Source: Rhizaria sp. SCN 62-66
Taxonomy: Eukaryota; Rhizaria, unplaced
NCBI GenBank assembly: GCA_001724265.1
Contig: MEDY01000118.1
Location: 1-64,000 of the forward strand
Direction of reading: 5' to 3'
Length of the DNA stretch: 64,000 bases
The notes under the pieces were generated by a model, which was not told the DNA's origin, made no database searches, and saw nothing but the letters and a program-made list of their open reading frames with translations. Positions within the stretch are counted from its first letter, which is position 1. Every line of letters begins with the position of its first letter. This document shows, piece by piece, positions 11,801 to 23,387 of the stretch. Both the position numbers and the translations under genes were made by a program.

Positions 11801-14361
11801 GGTCCGCGTGCTCCGCCACGTGCGGCTCCGGCAACCGCACGCGCTCGGCATCGTGTTTCACGTCGCAGGGCGTGCTCGTCACAGATCCCAGCATCTGCAA
11901 CAGCGACGAGCAGGCCGGCGGCCAGCCTGTGCTGCAGAGCAGCTGCACTTCCTATGTTGGCTGCAGCTGGAGCTACGGCGACTGGAGCGCGTGCGCGTGC
12001 AAGGCCACGGCCAGCTCCGCGGAACCCAACCGCACGCGCACAGCTTCGTGTCACGACACCGCGGTACGTTTCGATGTCGATCGACTTTCACTATCAAACT
12101 CACATGATTTCTTGATATAAGACATCATTTTGGATTATTATTGCGTATTTAAACATTAAATCTTATCTGTATGACTTATTATGCGTCTTCTTTTGGTTCG
12201 CCTTTCTGCAGGGTGCGACGGCGGATACGTCAAAATGCACCGACACGCTTGGCGCCGCCACTGTCTCCGAAGTCTGCTCCGGCGCCCCCACGTGCTCGGC
12301 AACGATGCAGCCGACGTGGTACGCCGCGAGCGAGAACGCCACCGACACGTGGGGCGAGTGCTACGGCACCTGCGACTACGGCGTGCGCGAGCGCACCGTG
12401 ACGTGCCGCTTCTCCCCGATCGCGGGCCCCGCTGCGGTTACGGACGCGCTGCTCGCAGACTCGTTCTGTGACCCCTTGACGAAGCCCGCCGTCGCGCAGC
12501 GCTGCGCCATTACGGCCACGTGCCAGAGCAACGATGTCTCGTACACATCAGGCACGTGTGTGCCCGTAGCGGCGGCGCGCTCCAACGGCGTCGCTATCGA
12601 GACCACTCTCAAGATGGGCCAGTGTGAGTGCATCAACGGCCACTCTGGACCCACGTGTCTGTCGGCGCCAGTGCTCAACTCGGCTGCGGCGCAACCCGCC
12701 GGTGGTCTGGCCAAAATTGTGCCCGGTGGACAGATGAAGGTCGTATGGGCGTTCAACGGCATCACCGGTCAGAAGGTCTACGTTACTTCGCGTGAGGTAC
12801 GTCGGTTTTTGCAAAATGAAATTCTGTGATTCCCATATTGCGAAACGTTTTCAATATTCAACGGTTTTATTGCGTTTATTCACGTATTTCTTTCGTTGAA
12901 CTCACAAATATTTACTGTCACATCTTTTTGATCTGACTTTCTTTGTTCTTATTCGCTCACTCTCAGCCGAGTACCACTAACCCTGTCGTGGTGGCTCTGG
13001 CGACGGAGGTGACCGCGTCTTCCAACGGCGTGACCGTCACTGTGCCTGATGCACTCGCCCCCGGCTCCTACTCCATCCGCGTTCATATCTCCTCCGTCGT
13101 ATACTCCGAGGCCCGGTACACAATCTCCTCCAAATGCGGCGTCACCGTCGACTGCGGCTCCCACGGCCAGTGCGCTGAGGCCACCGGCGTGTGCACGTGT
13201 ACCGACGGCTACAGCGGCGCAACGTGCTCGCTGTCCCCGTGCGCCGCCGCCGAGTGCAGCGTCGTCGGCACCTCGTCCTGCACCGTCTCGGGCACGACCG
13301 CCACCTGCAACTGCAACAGCAACTACATCGCCGGCTCATACCGCTGCCTCTCGCCCAGCTTCTGCTCCAGCGCCGCTGCGTGTCAGAACGGCGGCGTGCG
13401 CGTCGCGACCGAAGGCACCACGCAATGTGGCGACTGCCGCTGCTTTGGCAACTGGCGCGGCAAGGCTTGCGAAGAATGTGGTTTTAACTGCCGCAACGGT
13501 ATTGACAACGGCTGCGCCACCTGCGAGTGCTCGCCGGGCTACATCATCGGCCCCTCGGGCGCCTGCACGTGCCGCTACACGACTTTGAACGTCGTTTTTG
13601 CGCTCTCAACGGTGCCTTATTTGTTCACCGACGCGACCCGCAGATCGGCGTGGCACACCGCGCTTCAGAATGACGTGCGCCTCAACCTGGACCCCACCGC
13701 GACGACTGCGTTCGCGGCGACCGTGAGCTCATACACCAAGGTGCGCTCGGGCGGCGTCGACCTCGTGCAGTACGCGCTGCGCGTGCGCACGTGGTGCGAC
13801 CCCACGTACGAGTCAGGCTTCACGGTGCTGGACAACACCGACCAGGACCTGTTACTCTACGGCGCCTACCAGAAACTCGAGACGCTCAAGGCGGCCGTGG
13901 TAGCGGGCACTCTGTCGAGCGACACGCCGCTGGGCATGGTCTACCAGGCCACTGGCGTCGGGCTCACCGACACGGCCTGCGTCAAGAGCTGCCCCGTCTC
14001 CGCGGGCCTCGGCGGCGTCGCGGTGGCCGACACTGTGGACGAGGGCGAGGAAGAAGTCAAGGACGAAGACTCGGACTCGGGCGGCAACACGCTTGCCATC
14101 GCGCTCGGCGTCGCTCTCGGTGGCGCTTTCCTCATCACACTGATCGTTCTCATTGCGCGTTGCCGCGGCTGCTGTTGCTTCGCGTCGCAATTGCGCCCCG
14201 CTCGCCGGGAGCAAAAGGTCCACAGCAACTACGGCAGTCGGACTAACAGCCGCGAGCGCCGGCCGCAGGGTACGCAGATGAGCTCGCGCAACAGCAACCG
14301 TCCGTCGACGGTGTGGACACCGCGCGACTACGACGTGCCCAACACGCCGTGGAACGTGTGA
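8872..14361 (+). CDS. Large type I membrane protein with thrombospondin-like Cys-rich repeats, EGF-like modules and one TM helix
   Basis: Exons 8872-12063, 12212-12796 and 12967-14361 (both introns GTACGT, phase 0) give 1723 residues. The protein starts with a signal peptide (LLLVFAVLVTFCFA, cleavage near residue 23). The ectodomain is dominated by Cys-rich modules. One type resembles thrombospondin type 1 (WSSCSVTCGFGVQQRSTGC; WSACSATCGSGNRTRSASC). It alternates with a module containing CPxGCGxxxEVFxNG, seen three times near residues 370, 585 and 748. Exon 2 ends in a short EGF-like CECINGHSGPTC. Exon 3 opens with a beta-sandwich-like segment, then an EGF-like domain (CGSHGQCAEATGVCTC), more Cys pairs and a Cys-poor 120-residue region of SEA-like appearance. 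An acidic stretch precedes a TM helix (LAIALGVALGGAFLITLIVL, about residue 1635), a Cys cluster and a basic tail of about 65 residues. Several N-glycosylation sequons occur. It is probably a surface adhesion molecule or receptor; its ligand is unknown. Confidence 0.85.
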
Positions 14362-15090
14362 GTGCGACGGGTGAACGTTTCAATCGTCGTCGTCATAGTC
14401 ACGTTTGACGATGTTTATATATGCATGTATCTTCTCACATGTGTCATAAACGGATGAAGTGATGGCCAGAAAATGATGCGCTTGATGTCATACTTGGCTT
14501 TTGGCTTTTGGGGACTTCTTTCTCACCCGCTAACTGCATTCTTTGCCAGAAGCTAACATTATCTTTTCCTAATAAGCTTACTAGTATTGTTTCCTCGTTA
14601 TGTCGCATGTTAAACCGTATGTTATTAGTTTTTATTTTATCCGTAACCGCCTCGCCTTGTGTTTGGGCAATGCGTTCCGTAACCGTACGTTGTTGCTGTG
14701 TGAGCTTGTTTTAGTACTGAGCTCCACCGACGTATGGTTTCAATGACTTCAAACTTACTTTACCGATGCTATTCTGGCAACCCCGATCATCCGATGCTAT
14801 CTCGTGATGTTATTACTCTGTAGCTCTTTGGTGATGCTGCTTAGTTCGACTTCCTGCGAGAGCATATTTACGTGAACAGCTCCAGCTACTGGCGTTGTCA
14901 GCAACATCAAACGTCATTAGTCAAATCTTGTGACACTGTCCCTTTATCAGATGTTAATTAGTCCGTTTAAATCATGTTGTCTCGAAATAATACAGTGTAC
15001 ACAATTTACATTGACATTTCTAGAGTAATCCTTTTAACTTCCAATACATTGTAACTAATAAGCTTACATTGTAAGTACTGTTCATGCGAG
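14362..15090. other. AT-rich intergenic region
   Basis: Follows the stop of the Cys-rich membrane protein. There is no splice-supported exon and no RNA gene that I recognise. The first part is probably 3' UTR. Confidence 0.5.
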
Positions 15091-15720
15091 TTAGTGTTGC
15101 GTCCATTTGCCATTGAGAATCCATTTGCCCATTGAGAAGGCATCTGTTGAACGACCTGCTGAAGCAACTCGACAACAACTTGATGGGGCCGATGCTGCTC
15201 GTGTGATGCTGCTCGTGCGGCCGACGCTGCTCGTGTGGCCGATGCTTATGATGTCATGAATCTGTATGTAAGTCCTGCTTACCAGTATCACAGCATGTGT
15301 GAACTAGCTTGTGTGAACGGAGACGCTCCACGCTTCCTACAGAAGAAGGTCGCCGCAAGCGCAACCAAATGGACGTCGTACTCTCTGTTTGTCGTGTTAC
15401 CAGGCGGCTCATTACGAAAAGTCGTTTTTTTTCGCCATGACAAAAAGGTATTAACACTCTGGTTAAGGGTAATAGCTGTACGACAAACCTTGAGAAACCT
15501 GAGGCTTGATATGACGCACGTGTACCGCTGCGAGGACAGTAAGTTCGGCAAAATTCGACTATATTCGAGTTCTCGCTTGCTGTGCTATATGATGAAATTG
15601 CGAGCAAAGCGGTGGAACTTAGCGTCGTCGCTGGCTCAGAATCGCATCTTTATCTCTAATCAACCCGTTTTTTCGTTGGTTTGCTTTTACAACTACGGAC
15701 TATAGCGAGCCTTTATTTGA
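15091..15720 (+). pseudogene. Possible decayed gene fragment
   Basis: Reading segments that look like protein lie in different frames. From about 15135 one frame encodes a helical EKASVERPAEATRQQLDGAD followed by Ala-Ala-Arg repeat units. A 14-bp unit within the 18-bp repeat shifts the frame, after which ADAARVADAYDVMNL continues in another frame and stays open to 15705. Further on, a basic GRRKRNQ segment and a helical YDEIASKAVELSVVAGSES segment are read in other frames. No family was recognised. The composition is intermediate between coding exons and intergenic DNA. It could instead be chance open frames in noncoding DNA. Confidence 0.3.
15188..15246 (+). repeat. 18-bp tandem repeat with one 14-bp unit
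   Basis: Units are 15188-15205 (GCCGATGCTGCTCGTGTG), 15206-15219 (same unit lacking the first four bases), 15220-15237 (one change plus intact length) and a partial unit 15238-15246. In frame the full unit would read Ala-Asp-Ala-Ala-Arg-Val. The 4-bp loss shifts the frame. Confidence 0.7.
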
Positions 15721-15960
15721 AAATCGAAAACTAACATCAACATTAATAAGTTTCATCAGTACGAACATTCAAAACAAGTCTACAATGTATTCCTATCGAT
15801 AACATCAGTCTTAACAAAATCACAATTTCAATATCTATCATACATTTGCTACGGTTAAATCTTCAGTTAGTTTTCCCATATCGCACGGGACGAAACATCG
15901 GTTGCGCTCAAGCTGCGGCATGACCGCCAGCCATTCATCATATCAGCAACGTGTGATTCT

Positions 15961-18900
15961 TTACAGATTGGGCCTGCGCGCGTTGCTCTTGCCCCCAGCT
16001 CCGCCCTTGGCGGCAGCGGCGGCGTCAGCAGTGACGGCCTCCATGTTGTACTGGTCCTTAAGCATACCGCGCCGAGCCCTGCAGTTAACGAGCTCCTTCT
16101 TGCAGTACTCGATAATCTCGTCATACCGCGGCTCGCGCGAGTTCAGGTTTTTGGCAATGTTGTAACGCGCGATGATGTAGTCCCACGACCCGGGGTTGTT
16201 GAACGCGCCTTCCTGCGACATGATGCTCTCGGCAAGGCGCTCGTGGCGCAGCGCCTCGGCCACACGCATGCGGCGCATCATGGCGTTGCGGCGCGCGTCC
16301 TGCGCCTTGAACAGCGCGCGGAAGCGGGCCAGTGCGCCGGCCATAGACATCTCCACGGCGTCGGCCTGCGAAAGCAGTCCAGCGTCAAGACCCGCGTTGA
16401 ACATGGACATGTAGAGCTCGAGCAGACGGATGCAGCCTTCGTACTGGCCCGACCGCTCGTACATGGGCAGGTAGACCTGGATGAGGTTGTCAAGCTGCGT
16501 GATGAGCACCAGCGCACGCTGGCCTTCGTCGAGGTAGTTGTAATCGCGGTCGCGGTCCATTTCTTCCTGCGTACGACCACCGATCCACTCCGTCCACTGC
16601 TTGCGGCCGCCGTAGAGACAGTTGTCGATCTGCTCGGCCGTCACGCCGTTCTTTTTCTCACTGGCCGCCCGCCGCGCGAGCTGTTCAATAAGCGGCAGCA
16701 GGTACACGTCCGCAGTGATGCCCGCGGCGAGGTCGGGCGCGCCCGCCTTGGAGCGTGCGCGCTGCACGCTGCGGCGCCGGCGCTGTTCCGAACGAGAGAT
16801 GCCGCTCTGCGAGGCGTCCGTGTCGCCGTCGCGGCTCGCCGTGCCGTGCCGGCTGCGGCGCGTGCTACTGCCCGCGCTCGTCCCGCTGGGCCCGTCTAGC
16901 CCCGATTTGGACGCGTCAGTCTGCGAAAAGTCCGTCTGCGAGAGTTCAGAGCGGGAGCGGCGCGAGGAGGAGCCGCCGCGGCCGTGGTGCGACTCGCTGA
17001 AGTCGCCCGTCTGGCTGTAGTCGTCGGGTCCCGCGCCGCTGCGACTCGTCCGCGAGCGCGAGTTGCGGCTGTTGCGCGACGCGTCGTTGTTCGTTTGGCT
17101 CGCGCCCGTGCGGCTGTTGCCGCTCTTGCCATTGTTCGTCGTCGTGTTGGTCTGCGTGCCGCTGGTCTTGCTCGACTCCGTCGCCGAATCGTCGCTGTAG
17201 CTGTCGGACCACGCCGAGTTGCTCAGGTTGCTCGTGCCGCCCGTGGTGCTCTCACCGTACGTGCCCGTCGTCGCGCTCGCCGACCCGCGGCCGCGGCGCC
17301 GGCGGCGCTGTCTCTGCCGCTGCTCGCGCTGGATCGCCGCCCGCAGCGCCAGCCCCTGCTCGCCGAAGACGTTGAACCGCGAGTGGTAGTCCTCCTTGGC
17401 GCCCTGCGAGAGCAAGTACTCGACGACAAAGAGCTGGCCGTAGAGCATGGCGGACATGACGGCGGAGAGCCCGTCCACGTGTTGGTGGTCAATCCACTGC
17501 ACGCCGCGCTCTATCAGCGCCATCGCGGTGCGCGTGCTCGTGTTGCCATTGATGCCGCCCGCGCCGCCGGTGTTGTTGCCGTGTGCGGCAGCCGCGGCCG
17601 GGTCGGGCTCCGGCGGCGGGTTGCGGTGCGCGTACTCAATCAGGAAACGCACGATGTTGAGGTAGCCGTTATTGCCGGCAATAATGAGCGCGTTCTCCTT
17701 GCGGTGGTTGGTCTCGTAGATGGACGGCGCGCGCTCGCCCTGCCAGTACGTGCCGCCGTGCTTCTGGTGGTAGAGCTTCTTGCTCGTCTCCCAGTGCAGT
17801 ACGAAAAACTCGACCAGGTGCCAGTGTCCCAGCGACGCGGCCGCCAGCAGCGGCGTCCAGCCGGACTCGTAGTGGATCGGGTAGGGGTGGTTCAGCTCCT
17901 CGACGAGGAAGCGCACGAAAGCGTAGTCGCCGCGGTGGGTTGCGACGTGGAGCGGGGAGAAACCGTCACGGTCGACCAGCGTGAGGTCGATCTTGGGGTG
18001 GATCAGCGTCAGCAGACGCGCGATGTCGAGGTACCCGCGCTCGGCGCAGACCAGGAAGAGCGAGTCTTTGCTCACTGGGTCCTGGTAGTTGACGTAGGGC
18101 GCGGACTGGGCCTTTTCGATGGAGAAACGCGTCAGCAGCACGGAGTAGACTTCCTTGAAGAACTCGTCATCCTTGTCCAGCGCCGCGCGATCCTGCTGCA
18201 CATAGGCAATCAGGTGCGCGGAGGTCGTGAGACGAGACAGCGGCACGTCGTTGCCGGAGACGGCGAGCTCGCGCGCGTCGCGAACCTTGCGTGCGAACGG
18301 CGTGGGCTGTGCAAACAGCTGCTCCTTGAGCGAGCGAATGTGCTTTTCGGCCTTGGTCGCAGCCGTCTTGTTCTCCTCCTTGATCGTATCGTCGTCCTCC
18401 TGCGCCGCCAAGTGCGAGCGCGCAGTGGCCTCGCGGTACAGCCGGCCCTCGCGCTGCGCGTCGGCCCTGGCGTTGCTGGCAAAGCGGCGCGAGTTCTCCA
18501 GCCGCAGCCGCGCCGCCTTGCGTCCGCCCGCGGTGCTGCGGCCCTCGCCGCCGGCGCCAGAGCCAGCACTAAGGTCGCCATCATCGTCGTCCTCGTCGTA
18601 GGTGTCGTCGTCGTAGTCGCTGCGGTCACTCCGGTCGCCGTCCTCGTCCTCGTCCGAGGCATGCTGCGAGCCCGACTGCGAGTAGTCGTCGTACTCGCTG
18701 TCGTCGGTGTAGTCGCTGCCGTCCTCGCCCCCGCTCGCGTTGCTTACACTGCTGGGGCCGCGGACGTAGATGTCGCCCTCGTCGAGAGACTTCTTCGGTC
18801 CAGGCGCGCCCTCGACCTCGTCGTCGTCGTCGTAACCGCCGCGGGAGTTGCGGCGGCGACGGCTGTTGCTCGCGTCACCGTTATTGTTGTTGTTGTTGTT

Positions 18901-21042
18901 GTTGTAGTCGTTGATGCTCTGCTGCGCACGCGCGCGATCGGCGCCGTCCTCGCTGTCGCTGCTGTCCGAGCTAGAGCTGCTGCTGTTGCTGGAGCTGGAG
19001 TCCGCGTCGGAGTCCTCAGGCCGATACTCCTGCGCCTGTGGTGGACGGGGACGGCGGGCCCCCGCATCGCTGGCCTTCTTGGCGTCGGCGTTGTTGAGCA
19101 GGGTGTCGCGCGAGTTGTCGTTGTAGTTTGCGTAGTAGTCGTCGGCATCGAAAGTCTGGCTCTTGCCACCGTTGGCGTCGGCAGCCGCGCTGGCGTCTTC
19201 AGCGCGGGGAGTCTGGTCGTCGGCAACAAAAACGGTCCCACGTTGCTGCTGCTGTTGCTGCTGTTGCTGCCGTGGCTCGCGTTGCTTCTCTTGCTTCTGC
19301 TCCTTCTTTTCCTTCTTCTCCTTCTTCTCTTTCTTCTCCCTCTTGTCCTTCTTTTCCTTCTTCTCGTCGCCGCTCTTCTCCTTCTGGCTGGCCTTCATCT
19401 GCTTTTTGAGCTCCTTGCGGCGGCGCTCGAGTTCCTGCCCCGCCCTCTCGACGCGCTGCCGCTCCTTAGCAGCCTCCAGCTCGGCCGCGCGGGCGGCGAC
19501 GACCTTGGCCCGCAGCTCCGCCTCAGCCTTAGCCTTGGCTTTCTCCTCCTCCTCCTTCTGCCTGGCCAGCGCGGCCGCCGTCGTGCGCATGCGGGCCTGC
19601 GCGGCCTCGATGAGCCGCTTCTGCTCCTCTTCGGTGCGTTCCGGCTGTCCCGGGCGTCGGCGGCGCGCCGAGCTGGCCTGCGCGGCAGCCTCCTGCGCGT
19701 CGCTGTAGGCGCTGCGCACGGCGCGGCGCTCCAAACGCAGGCGCGCGGGCGCCGGCGCCGGCCCGGCGGGCACGGGCGTCGGCTTCGGCGCATTTGCAGC
19801 CGCAGCGGGGGCAGCAGCACCAGCAGCACCAGCAGCACCAGCAGCAGCACCGGCGCCAGCGCCAGCAGCACCAGCAGCAACAGCGTCAGTAGCAGTCGCA
19901 GCTGATGGGGTTGCGCCAGCGGGGGCATTCGCATCACCAGCAGCAGCGGGGCCGGCAGCGGAGGCAGCGGAGTCTGTGCTATTGGCCTCAGACGGCGCGC
20001 CCACAGTTGCAGTCGCCGTCGCAGCAGCGCCAGCAGCAGCGGCACCGGCGGCCGCGCCAGCAGCGGCGGACTCGCCCTCAGTAGCGCTCGCAGTCGCATT
20101 GCCACTGCTCGCAGCAGACTCTGCGTCGTCGTCGTTCCTGAGCGAAGTCAGCAAGCCACCGCCAGCGCCGTGCTTGGCCTCGAGAGCGGCCTCCGCCTGC
20201 TTCTTGCGGTACTGGCGCACGAGCTCGTCGGTGCGCATCTCCTCCGTGCGGGCCTCGACGCGCGCGGCGAGAGCGGCGACGCGGGCGTCCTCGTCGAGCT
20301 CGTCCTCGATGTCGTCTTCGTCGTCCTCGTCCTTGTCTTGGTCGTCACCGTCGCCGTCGTCGCGGTCGCCGTTGTCGTCCTTGGGAAAGCTGGAGGAGCC
20401 GGCGCCCGAGGCGTCCGAGGCCGCGAACGCGAGCGACGATGCCGCCGACGCGAGGGACCCGCTGCGGCTTGCATTCGAGACAACAGGGCGCCGCGGCAGG
20501 CGCGCCGCGCGCTGGTTCTGTGAGAAAGTCAGCACTTCGCCAGTCGAGGCGGCCGTGGCGAGCGTGCCGCGCGATGACAGCGCCGCGGGGTTCTCGTAGC
20601 CGTACTGCTGCTGTGCGTACGGGTTGTGTCCCACGTTGCTGTTGTTGTTGTTGCCATCATAGGGCAGCTGCTGCTGCTGGTTGGGGATAGCGACGACGCG
20701 GATCTCCTCGATGGCGCCATCCTTGCCCTTGCGCTTGGTGACGCCGCCAACGGCCGTGTCGACAGGACCGATGACCCCGTCGTCGCTGTCGCTCTCACTG
20801 ACGGCGGCCTTCTTCGCGGACTGAGCGTCGCGCGCGTTAGCGCGAGAAAGGACCTTTTGGACCACGTCGCGGCGCGAAAAGATCGACAGCTAAGCGCGAA
20901 ATCAAAAGGGTAGAAACAAACACAAATAGTAATAAATAAGCACGGTGAGAGCTCGAGACATAATATCGAGTCGGTGTTATGTACAAGGTATAGAGACGCT
21001 GGAGTGAACAGATTGGTTTCACGAGGGTTAGCAACGTACCAT
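15961..21042 (-). CDS. Ankyrin-repeat / coiled-coil protein of 1643 residues
   Basis: The first coding exon is the ATG alone (21042-21040), followed by a GTACGT intron. Exon 2 runs 20889-15961 and starts LSIFSRRDVVQKVL. No in-frame ATG lies near the 5' end of exon 2, which supports this join. In order: an acidic Ser/Asp N-terminus; an acidic region with Arg/Glu helices (about 190-240); a long Ala/Pro/Gly stretch; a Lys/Glu coiled coil ending in KKEKKDKREKKEKKEKK (about 500-530); Gln, Asn and Ser tracts; an Arg/Lys helical region (about 800-900). About four ankyrin-type repeats follow near 935-1180, best seen in DGFSPLHVATHRGDYAFVRF and SGWTPLLAAASLGHWHLVEF. Then comes a Ser/Thr-rich linker and a well-ordered C-terminal helical domain of roughly 220 residues. 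No catalytic motif or membrane segment is seen. Ankyrin repeats imply protein binding; the role is unknown. Confidence 0.85.
18884..18905 (-). repeat. (TTG)n tract encoding poly-Asn
   Basis: A run of TTG/GTT trinucleotides on the plus strand is read as consecutive Asn codons in the ankyrin-protein gene on the minus strand. Confidence 0.8.
19243..19270 (-). repeat. CTG/TTG tract encoding poly-Gln
   Basis: Mixed CTG and TTG trinucleotides are read as a run of Gln codons on the minus strand in the ankyrin-protein gene. The Lys/Glu-rich coding stretch follows immediately downstream in that gene. Confidence 0.8.
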
Positions 21043-22050
21043 AGTGTAACGAAGCGCGCTTGGCTTAGAAGCGGGTTATAGCCAAGGTTACCGTGCGTAG
21101 CGGGTAGCGTAGACACAGAGTCACGTTGGAGTCAAAGTGCAGAAGCTATAACAGCTATGCAACGGCAGTAGCGGCTGTCACAAGACACGGTGACAGCTCT
21201 CTGCTACCTGGCGAACAAGCTCAGCGGCTAAGCGCGCTGCAAAGCCAACAGAGCGATGTAGGGGTTACTGTTGTCGCTTGTGGGCGAGCAGACAGTGCGT
21301 GAAAAAAAAAGTCCCTGTACTGCTGCGCTGAAGAAGGTGGCAGCGGCTGAGACCGGAGTAGAGAGTGTGAAAGAAGGGACTGGCCCTAGAGTGCAAGAGA
21401 AGTGAATCGAAACACGCAGGCACAGACCTGTGTTACAACTCTATAGATACAGAAATAAGATATATTAACAACGGTAAGCAATCACTTCAAAAAATACCAA
21501 TACATTTCTCAACCATCGATCAAAAGTACATGTTATCTCTCGTCAAAGCAAGGAGGCAGTTGCTCAACTCAAGCTCCTTCGAGGTCGGTCTCGGACAGCT
21601 TCCCGAATTTTTAGGAACCCTGGCTGAGCAAGCACGTTGGAACGATATTGTGATGGCATAACAAGCATGAATGGGGATTTGCGTATTTGATTGGTGTATT
21701 ATGATCAATAAATTATCTTCGTATCCCACTACACAGGTTGCCAACAGAGAAAACAAACAAGAACGGCACACAGTGCTGCGAACATCCTCTTACTCTCTCC
21801 TCTTCTCTGTGTAGCTACTTGTCTAGTGACACCTGTTGCCGTTTACATGAAGCACTCGGTAACAACATCTCTCTACAAACAACCACAACAAGAAGAAGGA
21901 GAAAACAAGTTCCGCCACATCTACTGTTGTACTTGTTTAACTCAACTTCACTCACTCACCTCGTGACTTGTCCTTAAAAACTCAAAGAGCGACCTCTGAC
22001 TTAGCTTACTTAGCTGAAAGAAAAGACTCCTGGAAAACGGGTCAACATAC
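21043..22050. other. Intergenic region between the ankyrin-protein gene and succinyl-CoA synthetase alpha
   Basis: About 1 kb of intermediate GC content containing the 5' flank of the ankyrin-protein gene and the 3' flank of SCS alpha (both minus). I found no splice-supported exon. A short A-run occurs near 21301. Confidence 0.5.
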
Positions 22051-23387
22051 TTAGACGCGGCCAGCCTTCTTCATCTCCTCGAACATGTAGGTGCCGAGCT
22101 GGGCGGGGGACATGGACACCTTGATGCCAGCGGCCTCCATGGCAGCGATCTTGTCCTCAGCCTTGCCCTTGCCGCCGGAGACAATGGCGCCGGCGTGGCC
22201 CATGCGGCGGCCGGGGGGCGCGGTGACGCCCGCGACGAAGCCCACGACGGGCTTGCGGTTAGCGCCGACGTTGTACTTCTGCAGGTACGCCGCGCCGTCC
22301 TCCTCGGCAGCACCGCCGATCTCACCGATCATGATGATACCCTCGGTCTCAGGGTCCTCCATGAACTTGGCGAGGGTGTCGACGAAGTTGGTGCCGTTGA
22401 ACGGGTCACCGCCGATGCCGACGCAGATGGACTGGCCGAGGCCGACCGCGGTGGTCTGGTGAACGGCCTCGTAGGTCAGGGTGCCGGAGCGGGACACGAT
22501 GCCGATCTTGCCGGGCTTGTGGATGTAGGCGGGCATGATACCGATCTTGCACTGGTTGGGCTTGATGATACCGGGGCAGTTGGGGCCGATGAGGCGGGTG
22601 TGGGTCTGGGAGTTAAGCTTCTTGATGACCTTAACCATGTCCGACTGGGGGATACCCTCGGTGATGCACACGACGAGGGGGATCTCGGCCTCAATGGCCT
22701 CGATGATAGCCGCGGCAGCGCCGGGGGGAGGGACATAGATGACGGAGGCGTTGGCACCAGTCTTCTCAGCGCACTCCTTGACGGAGTTGAAGACGGGGAG
22801 ACCGAGGTGAGTGGAGCCGCCCTTGCCGGGGGACACGCCACCGATCATGGTGTTGCGGTACTCGGGCACGAGCAGGGTCTGCTCAGCGTGGAAAGTACCG
22901 GTCTTGCCGGTGAAACCCTGCGTCATGACGCGGGTGTTCTTGTCAACCCAGACCTTGGCTGTATATGCAGAAGGACCAAATGAAAAATGACATATTGAAA
23001 ATGACGCGGGAAGAGTGCAGCGGGAAGCATGACGAAGCAGATACGACAGGGTGGTGGCGACGGGTCGGAGAGAGTAGCGAGGGGCAAGACGGGAGCGGAA
23101 TTGAAACACGAAATTGAGATGAAAGATCGGTGAGACAAGAGTGCGGATTACGAAATTTAGGTAGCCAGCAAAGAGAAATATCTAGAAATTACACCGGTGA
23201 CGCAACACGGTATTGTGGGAAAGACAGGCAGAGCAGTTTCGGAGTCACGCTCGGAGCATCGAGTCGACTGGCCGGGCGAGTGAGCAGATTAAAAAGGGCT
23301 TTGTAGCGGGTGAACAAGAGACGTACCGGTCGAGGAAAAGAGACGAGCGCCACTCTTGGCGGCAGCCTGATGGATGCGAGAAAGCAT
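22051..23387 (-). CDS. SUCLG1: Succinyl-CoA synthetase (ligase) alpha subunit, mitochondrial
   Basis: Exon 1 (23387-23327) encodes a typical mitochondrial presequence, [20 protein letters not shown], rich in Arg and Ser without acidic residues. A GTACGT intron of 368 bp (phase 1) follows, then exon 2 (22958-22051); total 322 residues. The mature part begins [20 protein letters not shown], the CoA-binding Rossmann fold of this family. It contains the CoA-binding SPGKGG, the PNCPGII motif, and GHAGAIV with the His that is phosphorylated during the conversion of succinyl-CoA to succinate with NTP formation. Length and order match the family. The enzyme acts in the TCA cycle as a heterodimer with a beta subunit that is not in this window. 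The presequence/mature junction lies at the intron, which fits targeting-exon shuffling. Confidence 0.96.

Noticed and set aside
16984-19905. A 973-codon open frame on the plus strand inside the ankyrin-protein gene
   Set aside because: It is the antisense of a GC-rich, repeat-laden coding exon. Its product is Arg/Val/Leu-rich nonsense without domains, while the minus-strand frame has ankyrin repeats and proper splice signals.
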